64,000 bases of DNA from Polytrichum commune (GCA_950295325.1 OX485804.1:22818001-22882000); one strand, 5' to 3'. Shown: positions 1 to 11,695, counted from the stretch's first letter. Notes: a model not told the origin generated them from the letters alone. Translations and numbers: made by a program.

Positions 1-444
1 ATCCGCAGTGGAGCTTATCGACCTCAGGTTCGTAGATTTTCCAAGGGGGATTATGTTTACTTGCAACGGGAGGCGCCTACGACATTGGATGTCAAGGCTG
101 GGCGCACGATTTTGCGGGTAAAAGATGTCTTGCCAAGTGGTATATTATTGCTTGAAGGCAAGGATGGACGGGAATGTCGTGAGCATTCAAAGAATTGTGC
201 TCCATGTCACCTTCCCATCGACGGCTCTGTGCATCCCGAGTTGGCGGTTGTACCACAGGGTCTGCCTTGTTATGTTTGTGGAGAGAAGAAAGGAGCTGCA
301 ACAATGTTATTGTGCGACCAATGTCAACGTGGATGGCACATGGCATGTTTGACACCCCCCCTTTTTACTCTTCCTTCTGGCAATTGGGTTTGTCCTCGTT
401 GTCGGAAAGCCTCTCATTCCGTGGCCGTTAATGGTCATGATTGA
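1..444 (+). CDS. C-terminal end of an LTR-retrotransposon-like polyprotein with a PHD finger (5' partial)
   Basis: The frame is open from base 1, so the gene begins outside the window; 147 residues are visible before TGA at 442-444. The first ~70 residues read like the tail of a Ty3/gypsy-type integrase: a basic stretch, then a GDYVYL core, then LRVKDVLPSGILLLEGKDG and a short CAPCHLP segment. Residues about 90-134 form a C4-H-C3 PHD zinc finger: CYVC, CDQC, the H and C of GWHMAC, then a final CPRC. PHD fingers read histone tails, so this one could guide integration to particular chromatin, in the way chromodomains do in chromoviruses. That role is inference. No protease, RT or RNase H is visible because the element is cut by the window edge. 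The alternative is a host PHD protein, but the integrase-like lead-in argues against it. Confidence 0.7.
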   Translation: MRSGAYRPQVRRFSKGDYVYLQREAPTTLDVKAGRTILRVKDVLPSGILLLEGKDGRECREHSKNCAPCHLPIDGSVHPELAVVPQGLPCYVCGEKKGAATMLLCDQCQRGWHMACLTPPLFTLPSGNWVCPRCRKASHSVAVNGHD

Positions 445-940
445 GGATTTTATGGATGTTTACCACATGTTTTAGTGGTGAAGTTGTTATTTAGTTGGTT
501 GGAAATTTTATGGGATTGAAAACCACATTGAAAGAGTTATCCAAGAATTCAACATTAATTGTTGAAGGCGATTAAGGATGGGGCTCACATTGCACCCAGC
601 CTACAGTTCTTGGATTACTTTGTCAATCACGAGTTTAATTCCTTCGATTACTACTACCCAATTAAATATGTATAGATGTAGCAACAACTTCATCATGTTC
701 AACAACTCTATCAATGAGTGTGTTTGTTCCTAGCCGATTGGAGGGGCTCCTTATCCGCTAGTGGGGGCACTTGAAGAGGTGGTTGTTAGCATTTTAGTTT
801 GCTATTTTATTTTGCTAATTGATGTTGACAACGACACTCGATCTGTTGTGTTTAACGATCTTAGTTTACACGACAAACGCTTTCTAAGATGTGTATTTAA
901 ATAACATTACCAAGGGTTTAGGCTTGACTTAGAAAACACA
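445..940 (+). mobile_element. Probable 3' non-coding part of the retroelement
   Basis: This stretch follows the polyprotein stop and has no coding frame of note. A short purine-rich run with five G at about 763-770 could be the polypurine tract that precedes the 3' LTR. No second LTR lies in the window, so LTR limits cannot be fixed. Confidence 0.3.
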
Positions 941-2215
941 TTGTTTATGTTTTTGGTATTTAGTGTCGCTTACTATTTTGGAGTTATGTGACGCTACACC
1001 GTTTATGGTATTCAATGCTACATGCATAATAGTGCCACTTACCCTACTTTGAGGCATATTGCTACGTTACACTAATGTTCAACAACTTAATCATTAGTGT
1101 CACCTCATGACACTTGGTGTTCAAGTGTGCTTACTGATATATTGGCATGAGTATGGTCAATAAGTTGGCCCCTAAATCCTTGAGAGACCCAAAATGACCA
1201 TTTTTTAGGGTTTTTGTTCCAAATGAGACCTTTTACTTTTTTTAGACGTAGGTGAAAATTCTATAAGAACTAATGAACTATTTTTCATCCAACGCCCCAA
1301 ATTCCATTGGAGTTGGATTAGAACTCATGGTACATTAGGAAATGTGTCAGATAGGAAAATGACACACATATGTAAGGAAAGCTATGAAAGTTTGCAAGGA
1401 ATTGTTTTATTTTATGTTTCAAATATCTACTGTTGGGGTTGGTAATTGGAGATTTTGAAGTTAATTACAAAATATTATGTAAGATTGGATGTAATGCGGA
1501 GTGCTATACATTGCAAGGGCTCTCAAAAAATCACATTTGGTGCAAACTTCAAATTTCAAGCCTCAAAGGATCACAATTTAGTTGGAATTCCTATGCAAAA
1601 AGCTTCATCCCGGTTGGGTCTCATCCCATCATCCATTTGATGATATCAATAGGGTTAAAGTTTGTTTTCAATCATCTACCCTACCCATTATACCTTCACA
1701 TATGTACTAGTTTCTCATTCACATTGCCACGTGGACGGTTGAAATTATTTTGGATAGCTCATACAAACGCCGATATCATATTTGTACAGTTGGATATATA
1801 TGCTCATAAACACCTACAGATTGAGTCCTAAATTATCTCTCGTAGAAATAATGATTTGAGGCCAATTTTGAGGAGAATGGTGCTTAGGGATTTAGGGGCT
1901 AAGTGTTATGAGGTGTATGCCGATGTTACACAATGGTCTACAAGTTGACTAAAGTGTATGCCAATGACACTTGGCATTAGTATGCTCAATAATATCCCCT
2001 TTGCATACTAAAACGTAAAACTATCATCTCTAAGTATCCCAATGTGCTATCCTAAATGTCATAATGTAATCAATTGTTTACTAGATTAGTTACTTATTTT
2101 GATGAATAGTATCATTGGCAATTAGCAAAGGTGACACTTTGAGACATGTCGGCATCTAGTTAGGCCCTTTGCAAATAGTGTATGTGACACTAAATACAAT
2201 AAACAATGTATAACA
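940..2215. mobile_element. Foldback element, family C, with ends carrying the GTGACACTAAATAC motif
   Basis: The left end (about 945-985) and the right end (about 2175-2215) are imperfect inverted copies containing the motif TATTTAGTGTC next to ACATTGTTTAT. Sub-repeats sharing TGACACTTGG and ATTAGTATGCTCAATAA occur near 1110-1160 and 1955-1995. The same motifs recur at 4.1-4.6, 5.3-6.2, 16.2-16.4, 40.1 and 50.1 kb. No transposase frame is visible, so it is non-autonomous; superfamily not determined. Ends are approximate. Confidence 0.45.
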
Positions 2216-2633
2216 TTTTGCATAGAATGTAAGTTTTACTAAGTTGATCTACGTATCCATTTCTCAAAGGCTATGAAACACACAATCGGTGCGAGATGAT
2301 TGACAAATCCATATTGTGGCCATAGTCATCATGATTTTTGGAGCTCATATGGCTACCTTATTCATTATCAAACTAAAGATTCTTGAGCTCATTAAATGGT
2401 CATATAGGTCTCCCCCAATTATGTTCATTATTGAGCTTAGGATGTCTAACAAATTTTGAGCTTGTAGTCCAATCTCTTTTAAACACTTGTCTTTTTGGTG
2501 TCGTTCTTAGATCCACACCTAGCCAAGCACCACTCAAGTAAGGCATGCATAGCTTATAGCATTGTGTAGAGGTCTTCTAGCACCGCATTTATTTGTATTT
2601 GGCTTGTTGAATGCAAGATATGTGGGCCATATT

Positions 2634-3054
2634 AGGGTTATTCGTAAAGTAAAGTGGATGAAACGATAGGTTTAGTCCCAAACCCTCAATATATGAGAAT
2701 TAATACAAAGCTACCCAAGTTTTCTTAATGCTTAAATTATCATCCACAAGGAGTGGTGGCAGGCTATTAAAAACATGCTTTCTAGCTTGTCCTACTAGGA
2801 TGGGTGGGCCAAGCTAGCTTCACATAGGCCGAATTGGGATTTAGGACAACATGCCCCACACACATACCCTTTGTTAGATCCTGAAATTCTCTCAAAGTTT
2901 GAAATGTGGGAAGAGGAGGTCCCAAAATTTGCACCTAGCTTTCAAAATAGGCCTTGAAACATGATGAGCTAGCGAGCTCTTACTAGAAAGATTTCTCAAA
3001 GAATGATCAAACCCTTGCCTTCATCCCCCTTTGAGAGACTTTACGAATAACTCT
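2634..3054. mobile_element. Inverted-repeat element, family I, copy 1
   Basis: The left end reads AGGGTTATTCGTAAAGT and the right end reads ACTTTACGAATAACTCT, so the termini are inverted repeats of about 17 bp. The interior matches, in the opposite orientation, the element at 8832-9250, including a shared stretch around CTAGCTTG and GGCCAA. The two copies are nearly equal in length (about 420 bp). Non-autonomous; no coding content. Confidence 0.55.
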
Positions 3055-4100
3055 ATTATGGTGGTTACTCTTCTTAATTAACCACATGTATTTGAGTTGT
3101 TGTTGACAAGGTATGTAGTTAAGTTCACATACCAAAAATACATGTATTACAATCAAATTGGGCTAGGTGTGTGGTAGAAATATAGACCTCGTTTCTAGAT
3201 TCAATAGTCAACACAATTGGGAGGGTATATGTGACCATTTAATGGGGGAAATGGCTCTTTTACTTTAACCTCTTGGAGCTTTTACACCTCAACTTTGATT
3301 CAAAAACTTGAATTGACAATATATATATCAATCACACACCCAAAATTGTGTGTGCAATTTGAAGTGCCCATGATATGGCCACTACAATCATATTCTTGAA
3401 CAAGCAACATGCACATCCCACAACTCTCCAAATACTTCTCAATTTATTCTCAACTCTTCACTTGAAGATGAGAAGAGGGAGAGTGCTATTTGATTCATTG
3501 CTTCAAGTGCCGAAAGCTATTTTTAATGTTGGGTTCAACTTGGTCTTGAACAATGTGGATATGGCACGTGGCAAATTTCTTCTAAAATTCAAGTTTATTG
3601 TGTCAAACTAGACAACACTCTTACATAATCTTGGGCATGAAGCCTTACACATTATGCACACCATTTTGGACATTCAATTGTTTCATATGAAGTTGGTTCA
3701 TTGGTTTTGGGAAATAGGTTGTTGTTGTGATTGGTGCATCTAGATGACCCCTTTCTTTCGCAAGCTCTTGGTGGGAGAGTACTTTCATTACCACTAAGGA
3801 ATTAAATAGAGACCAGCAATTAGATATTAAAATTTTAAAATATGTCAATACCACCCATGAATCACCACCACTGAAGTTTTTCCATAACATAATGGGATGT
3901 GTTAGATAAAAACATCTAACAATAATTATCCTTGTAAATACATTAGTCATTCCTTAGTGGTGTCAAGTAATCTTCTATTATTCAAAATAATATGGACTAT
4001 GATTTATTTCTAGCACGGGAAATCTTTGTTCATTATAAATCCCAATCTCAAGTGATAGGTGTAAACTTCACGGGATTACTTTGAGTTCTTTTAGTGTACT
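3055..4100. other. Intergenic, no gene seen
   Basis: AT-rich DNA. Fragments near 3.18-3.25 kb (CAACACAATTGGGAGG) recur near 13.42 kb, so part of it is decayed dispersed repeat. Short frames here have no recognisable domains or coding character. Confidence 0.5.
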
Positions 4101-4109
4101 TCTAGTCAC

Positions 4110-4600
4110 CACATGACTACATCATTTATGGTATTTAGTATCACGTACACTATCCACAAAGGGTCTAAACTAGATGCCTAGAGGTTTTCAAAGTGCCATG
4201 TCTACTAATTGCCCATATGATATAATTCATCAACACAAGTAGCTTTCCTAAGCGGAAAAATATTTACATTATGACATGTAGCATAGCACACTGGGTTACC
4301 TAAGATGACAATTTTATGGCTTACTAGAAGTTATTATTGAGCATATTCATGCCAAATGTCATTTGTGTACACTTTAAGTCAAGATGTAAACCATTGTGTA
4401 ACATAGGCATACACCCCATAACATTATTGAACGTTCTCATGCCAAGATATTTGTAAGTGCCACTTGAATTTCAAGTGTAACGAGGTGACACTAATGATGA
4501 AGTTTTTGGTCATTAGTGTAACCTAGCATATGCCTCAAAATAGGGTAAGTGACACTATTACACATGTGATAACTACCATAATAGGTGTAGTGTAAGGTAG
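4110..4600. mobile_element. Foldback element, family C, copy 2
   Basis: The left end near 4117-4150 carries CATTTATGGTATTTAGTATC. The right end near 4545-4600 carries the inverted counterpart, AGTGACACTATTAC and ACCATAATAGGTGTAGTG. The segment 4390-4600 is an inverted copy of 950-1170. No coding capacity. Confidence 0.45.
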
Positions 4601-4920
4601 GGGTAACTCTTGAAGTATCTTCTAGTGCAATTTTAGTGTGTGGGGTATCTTTGAAAGTGGCTCAAGTATGTCTTTGAGAATTCATCCATATTGCCTATTA
4701 AAAAAAAAAGGTGAAAATTGTAGCATTGGTTACAGCTTTTGCATTTGGGTGTGTGGGTAAATCGTGACAAAGCTTGGAGCCTTAACAAAATTGCATGTGG
4801 GACTCATGACAATACTTCATTTGAAAGACTTGGACACAAGCTCATCCAAAACATTTGTGAATTGCCTTGTGTGTTCTCAGGCAATCCCCCACCTTGACAA
4901 ACACTATGTCAAATGAATCC

Positions 4921-5172
4921 CACTACAAACATTAAATGTAAACTCAAACACTAAATATCAACGATGGTAATATGTGGAAGTTACATGTTTGGATTTAGTG
5001 TTAGTAAGGATATGAAAAAAAGAGGATATAATAAGGGAGGTGGCAGTAGGGAAGGTAGCGGCACATTTATGTCTAACACTAATTGTCAAAGAGTTGGAAA
5101 TTAGTGTTGAGCATGGTAGGGTGGTAACAACACTAAATAAAATCAAACACTAAATATCATATTTTGTGTAGT
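4921..5172. mobile_element. MITE family D, copy 1 (ends CACTACA / TGTGTAGT)
   Basis: The left end is CACTACAAACATTAAATG and the right end is ACTAAATATCATATTTTGTG followed by TAGT. It is an inverted copy of the elements at 34924-35234 and 35669-35994: all share the interior TGTAACTTCCACATATTA (or its complement) and GTTGAGCA. The CACTA-like terminus hints at CACTA/En-Spm, but no clean target-site duplication was found, so the superfamily is open. Confidence 0.6.
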
Positions 5173-5324
5173 TTTGATGGTGACAATAACTGAGGATTTC
5201 TTGGTACTTTGCACTTCCTTCACTATTACCCTAATTTTAGTTGATGAAGGTATGCAAAAACTTTTGAGCATGAACTCAACAATTTGGAACAGAATTAACA
5301 GACATGAAAAGTCAAAGCACTTCC

Positions 5325-6240
5325 AACACCGTCCATTTATGGTATTTAGTGTCACCATCGTAATAGTGTCACTTATGCCCCTTCCCAACCTCACTTTAGC
5401 TGAGCCTAAAAGTTGGTTCTAAAAACCCAACCGTCACACCATCAACATTATCTAGTGCCGAGACTAGTTGGCAAATGATGTGGTATGGCTTACAAGTGGA
5501 GGTTTTAAGCCTCCAACACCGACCCTCCCATCAGTACCTAGACACGAGGCAAGAATATAGGACCTTTAAAAGTGTTGCCTCCCGACCTTGTGATCGCTTG
5601 CTTTTTAGTCTTAGCTATGAGGGCACGAGGAGCTCCAGTGACAAAAACTGATGGTAAGATAGATGAGTAGTAAGGGATTTGAGGATGGGACAAAAACTAT
5701 CGAACATTCATTGCTTGGTAGATAAAATCATGAACATGTGTGAAAGCTACTTAACTAAAACCTACTCAAAAATCTCCCGAGCAAGTTCTTGTAGGTGCAT
5801 TGGAATAGCCGGACGCCTCCGCTACAACTTAGGGAGCTTTAAGCAGTGTTTAGGAAAGCCTTTGGTTATTTGGTAAAGTCAGGTGAGGAGGGGACATTAC
5901 CCTATTATGAGTTCAATCTTAGGTTACACTGATGGCCAACAACCTTGATCATTAGTGTAACTTCATGATACTTGGCATTTAGCAGCTTACTCTTGGCACT
6001 AGTATCCTGAATAATTTTATGAGGTCTATGTCGAGATTACACAATGATCAACAAGTTGATCATAAGTGTAAACACATGACACTTGGCATCAGCATGCTCA
6101 TTAACATCTTCATCCTGCATAATCAGTCGCAAAACTATCACCTCAAGCACTTCCATGTGCTAAGCTAAATATCATACCGATGATAGTTATGCCCATCAAG
6201 AAAGTTACTGACATTGATGTATGGTGTAGTGCTTCTTACA
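5325..6240. mobile_element. Foldback element, family C, copy 3, interrupted by element H1
   Basis: A family C left end (CATTTATGGTATTTAGTGTC, about 5335-5355) is followed at 5375 by element H1. Family C interior sequence resumes after 5897 (ATTAGTGTAACTTCATGA, then TGACACTTGGCATCAGCATG). The layout indicates that H1 inserted into an older family C copy. The right limit is approximate. Confidence 0.4.
5375..5897. mobile_element. Inverted-repeat element, family H, copy 1 (about 523 bp)
   Basis: Ends are TGCCCCTTCCCAACCTCACT and, at the right, AGGTGAGGAGGGGACAT, which are inverted relative to each other. A second copy of nearly identical length lies in the opposite orientation at 30631-31152. 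Shared interior landmarks include ACTAAAAAGCAA/TTGCTTTTTAGT, the CTCATCTATCTTACCA stretch and TAGGTGCATTGGAATAGCCG. No transposase frame. Confidence 0.6.
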
Positions 6241-7193
6241 AGAGAACATCCACCCAGGCACACAAGACCCACAAGTTGAAACTAAACTGAAGGGCTGTAT
6301 TTCTTTGAAGGTTCTGCACATTGCATTGCAGAAATAGTAACTGAATTCTGCAACAATTACAAATTAGAAGCGCTGCTTATATACTACAATACTTGCACAT
6401 GGAATGACTACATCAGCAGAAATTTTGACACAAAACCCAAACAACCTCAAGCTGATCCACCAAGGTTTTCATCACATAGTATTGAGAAGATGCTTCATTT
6501 TGAACCAGTAAAGGTGCAAAAGACTACATCCAGGAGACAGTATGTCTCCCTTGGCCGTCTGTATACGATTTCATGCCACCTATCTCGTGGAGTCCCTTAG
6601 AGTGGAATAAAGAAAGAAAATATTTTGCAACCCCTTTTCTATGATCTCGAGAGATAACTATCATCAAAGTTTAGCAGACATACTGAAACCGATTGATATT
6701 TGACCCATAAACTTTTCTCAAATCAGCTTCTTTTAACCCATGACCGCAACCTTTTGAGATTCTGAAACGTTAGAGTGCAATGGAACCAACTCAAAATCTG
6801 CAACTGTTAAACGTTTAAACATCAGCATCAGCGCGACCACAATGAGAATTGCAGGTTTTAGTGCAACTATGCCTTAGGATTCCCAATGAATTATGTTTTT
6901 GTAGGAGGAAAAAAATAATCCAAGTGTCATTGAAATCTGGAAGATGGTGCTACCCACACCATTGACTAATCAGGTCCAGTACTTGAACATACATTTTACA
7001 ATAATCCCCTCTTTTAGCACCTTTTGGAGTTGATCACTATACACAAGACCAAATGTCGATAGTCTATGAATTCCAATCAACTTTGAAGTGGACTTTGGGA
7101 TCTAATGGCATGCATTCAAAATGAGTTACTTCCAATTATTGTGTTGAAATGCGCAGCAAAGGTTGACAAGAGAAACATCTTCTGAAGTCCTAA
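6240..7193. other. Downstream of the thioredoxin-like gene; probable 3' UTR and spacer
   Basis: There is no supported coding region. The part next to 7194 would include the 3' UTR of the minus-strand thioredoxin-like gene, but I cannot place the polyadenylation site confidently. Confidence 0.4.
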
Positions 7194-8231
7194 TCATGAA
7201 TGCAACCACACTCGGTCTCGTAGGCGCTGTGGACCAGCGCCGTAAAATTCATCCACCTTGTTGCCATCTTGGTAGAATCGGAATGTAGGTGTGTAACGCA
7301 CATCTTGAGTTGTTCCTGCACATTTGTCGACATCGGCATAGATAAAAAGTGTGGATGCATGATCATTGCTCAAGTTGCAAAAAGTTGGGAGCATTTGTCG
7401 ACAAGCTTGGCACCTGAGCAACAACATTGACGTCTTTTCAGTGCTAACTCATCAACGTTTAGCTCGTGCTTCTTTCAGCATTGATTCAACTCATAGTTCA
7501 ACCTTTTAGGCCTTGCAACTATAAAACATAAAACAAATGATCAAACTACAACCCTTCATCTGGTAGGCATTAATTTAATGTTGTGGTTTGATGTGACTGA
7601 AACAATGTGAAATCTGTGCTGATATATATGATTTAGAGGTCTGTGATAGAGTTCAAAACTAATGACATATTCCCATGAAGGAGGCGGAAATCGTACCATG
7701 GAGCTCCATAATTAACAATAGCCTGTAAAATACGCCCACACGTACCACACGTCAAAACTGAAAATTGCAAATATGCATTCTACTCGTACTCTGATTTCTT
7801 AACCACATGGTACAACTTGACCTCATACATTCTTTCTCCAGTGGGATGTATATGAGAGGGGCGAGAACGGAACCGGTTCTAAAAAATCACATCCTACATT
7901 CTTTCTGCAGGTGGAAAAATTGGAGGATTAGGGTTTTAGCTGGAGATTTTACCTCAAAGCTTTCAGAACACTAGCCAATTGTGAAGTTTCTGAAAGGTCA
8001 CTTTCTTTTGTTCAGAGTTGCAATGCAATCCAATTCCATCATCCAATCAATTCTCCGCACTTGGTAGGGTTTAGGGTTTGAACTTACAGGTCTTTTGGAA
8101 TTCTTGGCTTTCTGAAGAAGGTTGAGGAGCTCTTCGTCGTTGTTGGCGCTGGCCAAATTGCCGTGAAAGTTGACTGGTAAAGAGGAATCCTCCAAGCTTT
8201 TCACAGCCACACCAGCATCTGTGCTTCCCAT
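7194..8231 (-). CDS. Thioredoxin-like protein, TRXL3-3 type, three exons
   Basis: Joining 8231-8088, 7722-7697 and 7413-7194 gives an uninterrupted 129-residue thioredoxin-fold protein. Start ATG at 8231; exon 1 ends at a GTAAGT donor and is in phase 0. The middle exon is only 26 nt and encodes AIVNYGAPW; its last codon, the active-site Trp, is split across intron 2. The redox motif is WCQAC (Cys58 and Cys61). YADVDKC follows, then RYTPTFRFY with the cis-proline at about residue 99, and the ending RLRDRVWLHS. The start region (GNLASANNDEELLNLLQKAK) and this C-terminus resemble Arabidopsis thioredoxin-like 3-3 as I remember it. The family has a thioredoxin fold and is likely a cytosolic disulfide reductase of unknown client. 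No transit peptide is obvious. A longer frame upstream of 8231 lacks an ATG. AAACCCTA-type telo-box motifs lie in intron 1 just after exon 1 (8061-8079). Confidence 0.88.
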
Positions 8232-8560
8232 CACTACTGCAATTGGGTGCAAGCAATCCTTCGTCAAAACTCTGGCTCCTTTTCAGTTTCTGCGTCTTCG
8301 TTAACTCATCTACTTACAAAAGCTCATCTTCGCTTCCTCACAAGCAAGACTACCCTTGCCACCGTACCAAAGACAGCCTTCCATAGTGCTATCTATCTGC
8401 TGCAAAAGACTTAGCGAACACGGAAGAAAGAAGATGATGGTGATGATGATGATGTGAATACTATGCTCCGAAGGTTATGTGTATAAGCTGCTGCCTCATA
8501 AAAGGCTTATGCAAATTGGAGAACTTCACATGAAAATTTGGAGAGCTAGGGTTGGAACTT
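8232..8560 (-). promoter_or_regulatory. Probable 5' UTR and promoter of the thioredoxin-like gene
   Basis: This lies directly upstream of the minus-strand ATG at 8231 and holds no coding frame. No TATA box could be assigned with confidence. The call rests on position only. Confidence 0.3.
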
Positions 8561-8831
8561 CGCACTGCCTATCTGAATCCGGCATAACAGAGTGAGGTGA
8601 GTCATAGATTCTTCAATTCTGATGAGTTGAGGAAGAAAATGCGAGCTTTGTGCAACCAGATGGCTCATTTGCAACCTAACTTATGAGGTCGACGTGCCTA
8701 AATCTACAATTATCTGAACACCTATCTATATTTGAGTGGTATGTGGTTAGGTGTGGATCTAAGAACTGGCATCACAAAGGACACGTGTTTTACAGAGTTT
8801 GGACTACATGTTCAAAAACATGGTAACCATT

Positions 8832-9250
8832 AGAGTTGTTATCTGTAAAGTCCCTTCCTCAAAGAGAGACAAAACTGTGGGTTTTCTCCTTCTTTGGGAT
8901 TACTTTTTATTAATAGCATGTTAGCTCGTCGTACATGGGAGTGTATTTTGAAAGTTGGGTGGAAATTTTTAGGATCCCTTCTTTGCACATCTCAAAGTTT
9001 AAGAGAATTTTAGGATCTAATGTACAGTATGCGCATGGGATCTGCTATCCTGGATTGGCTTATGCGAGGCTAGCTTGGCCAACCCATTCTAATAGGACAT
9101 GCTAAAAAACCAATTTTCAATAGCCCAACACCACTCTTTGTGTATGATAATTTAAGCATTAAGAAAAATTGGGTGACTTTGTGTTAATTCTCATGAACCC
9201 CGTGTTTGGGACTAAACTCGTTTCATTTGCTTTACTTTACGAAGAACTCT
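8832..9250. mobile_element. Inverted-repeat element, family I, copy 2
   Basis: Ends AGAGTTGTTATCTGTAAAGT and CTTTACGAAGAACTCT are inverted repeats. The interior is the reverse complement of 2634-3054. A run of G (about 9288-9297) lies just outside. No coding content. Confidence 0.55.
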
Positions 9251-10780
9251 ATTATAGGCACAATATTCAACATGGTGTGTGTGTTGGGGGGGGGGGTTTA
9301 GGACCACTTAATGAGCATGAGAATCTTCACTTTGATAATGAATATGATATCCATGTAAGCTCTAAAAATTATGAGGTGAATAGTTACGGGCACGATTTCC
9401 ATTTTATAATCATCTCACACTAATTTCATGTTTCATATCGTCTGAGAAGTGGGTGCAAAGAGAAAAGTATCCATCTAAGGCATGTCTACCGTACCTTAGC
9501 CCACTCACCCATTGCAAATGTCCAACATTTCGGAATGTCAAGGACCCCCTTACAAGTTGAGGAGCCACCTTTTCGTGCACTTTAACATCAATGACCACTT
9601 TTGGAGTTCTACACGATCGTCAAACATTTTGAAACATTCGACAACTCTCAATAAGGCAAAAGAGTTACCTTCCTTGTCACAAACCCTTGCTTGTAATTGA
9701 TGACAACTTTATTGGTCTCTCATTCTCGTGTGTGAGTCATGACTTTCTACCTCACATTCTACCCAAACTTGGGACGTTTTGGAGCATTCAATGTCTTTAA
9801 AACTTTTGCACTCGCACATGTGAGGCTACTTTTTGAAAGGTTGGACGACCGAAAACATCCAACATGTTGAGTATGCAAGGAGCTACTACACTCCTTATCC
9901 CAATTAGTGAAGGTGGTATTACTTACGTGTAAAAAAATCCACAATCCTCCAAAGTCCTTAAAGTGTATTATATTCACCCAATCCCCGTTCATTGGGATGA
10001 AGCTTTTTGGAAGACAAGGAATAATGAAACTTTGTTCTAGGAGCCCACTAGGAGCTCGGGGGGGGCACTCCCTTGTATATTTTGCATACACCTGCGATAA
10101 TGACCTATTAAAATGGGGGCTATTTACCTATGAGAAAGGATTATAAGGGATGCTAATTTTTGAAATAATGGTAAAATGTTGTGATTATTTGCACCCTATT
10201 GGTAATTATAAATTCTTGGATGGTTGATTTTATGGTACCCTATATTACTTATATGTATTTTTTTCCCCTGATTGCCCCCATTCCTTAAAGTGTATGATAC
10301 AGTAGAATTCTCGTTAGAAGCACATGTACAGAGTAAGAGAAACAAACATTTACTAGGGTTTAGGGTTCAGGGTCACACTGAAGTCCGGGAAAAGCAAAAC
10401 ACTAAACAATAACAACAAAAGATTGCAATTACATGTCATTAAGCAACACGAGCCAACGAATAAAAGTTGTGTTGGATAACACAGTTAGAAACCTTGAGGT
10501 CTTAGGGAACACTCCAGCCACATGTGTCTCAAAGTCACATTTACAAGGTTTGCAAAATCCCTACAATTGATGCCTTGATCTTCCAATCCTACACATTGGA
10601 GGAAAATCCCACGCCATGCAAGCAAAATCCACCTAAACTAGTTAGGCTACCATTTACACATGTGGGAGATATGAGGGTACTCGAACTGAAATGAATACTA
10701 CAGATTTCAAGGTATACTAATGATCATTCAGCCCTTTTTCCAAATTATATCTCCACATGTGTGAGATAGTACAAATTTAG
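9251..10780. other. Intergenic, no gene seen
   Basis: AT-rich sequence with short frames on both strands and no recognisable domains. Part of 10.1-10.27 kb resembles the family G repeats at 27.1 and 45.5 kb (GGGGCTATTTACCT). A TAGGGTTTAGGGTT telomere-like motif is at about 10352-10368. Confidence 0.45.
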
Positions 10781-10786
10781 CAAGTT

Positions 10787-11131
10787 TTATTTTTTATTTG
10801 AAATGAACTCACTCAATGAGTTTGCATCTACCTCATCTAAGGTGTAGATTTTGCTAGTTGATTCATACAGTAGAGACATAGTTGAGATAATAGCATCCAC
10901 ATCAACCCACACACAGCCACTCTCAACATACTTATATTTGTTGAGACCCGGTTGTTTTTTGAACCAATGGAGGTAAGCCATAGCAGTTGGGAAGAGCGTT
11001 TCTCTATTTCCGTTATGGACTGCACGTTTCATCAAGTCAATGGGTTGCCAACAATTGCCCCACTTAGTACCAACCTTCACCCTTATCTTTTGAACCCTTC
11101 CTATATAGAACATGCCATATTTTGGTGGCAA
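10787..11131 (-). CDS. Unrecognised coding-like fragment, 114 codons
   Basis: A minus-strand frame has protein-like composition: IGRVQKIRVKVGTKWGNCWQ, then PIDLMKRA, LFPTAMAYLHWFKKQPG and a C-terminus SLSEFISNKK. I do not recognise the family. It sits alone in repeat-rich DNA without clear splice partners, so a fragment of a transposon or retroelement protein, or a gene relic, is more likely than an intact gene. A frame this regular could also be chance. Confidence 0.3.
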   Translation of the reverse strand: MPPKYGMFYIGRVQKIRVKVGTKWGNCWQPIDLMKRAVHNGNRETLFPTAMAYLHWFKKQPGLNKYKYVESGCVWVDVDAIISTMSLLYESTSKIYTLDEVDANSLSEFISNKK

Positions 11132-11162
11132 AATATTTAATTTTTGAAACTATCGCTTTTTC

Positions 11163-11695
11163 TCCATGCTATTTTATATGTACCACTTAGGTAATTTAAT
11201 CATGTTTTGTCAAATGCTATATTACATATAATCATGTTTCACAATCCCAAAGCACCCTATACTACATCTAATAATTTACAAATTTTACGCCAAATTTTTA
11301 TACAAGACCCTATATTTTATCGCACGTAGTTCCTACGTTTTTCGCCAGTGCCCCCCCCCCCCCCCCCCCGAGACTGGGAGTGATAATTTCAAGAGTGAAT
11401 TCATCCATCCCTTGATTCTTCACATAAAATCAACCATTATTCTTTCATTTTTCATAATTGAAGTGCAAGGTATATGATTTTTCATACCTAGCCCCTTATT
11501 TCCATGGTACTTTATATGTCCAACTTAGGTAATGTTATTTTTTGCATCAAATGCTATATCACATATAAAACTGCTTCACACACCTAAACACCCTGTACTA
11601 CTTGAAATTATTTACAAAAGTTCCCTACAACTGATATAGTAGACCCTATATTTTATCACACATAATTCTTACGTTATCCGCCAGTGGCCCCCTCG
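11163..11695 (+). repeat. Diverged direct repeat, two units about 340 bp apart, with a poly-C run
   Basis: Unit 1 (about 11163-11350) and unit 2 (about 11503-11690) share TTTATATGT, ACTTAGGTAAT, CAAATGCTATAT, GACCCTATATTTTATC and the end CGCCAGTG. In unit 1 the end continues into about 19 consecutive C; in unit 2 it reads GCCCCCTCGAGG. The poly-C run therefore expanded from a C-rich end of the repeat, or is a sequencing-prone homopolymer. Confidence 0.55.

Noticed and set aside
8231-8267. Longer start for the thioredoxin-like protein
   Set aside because: The upstream frame begins at TTG, not ATG; the first ATG is at 8231.
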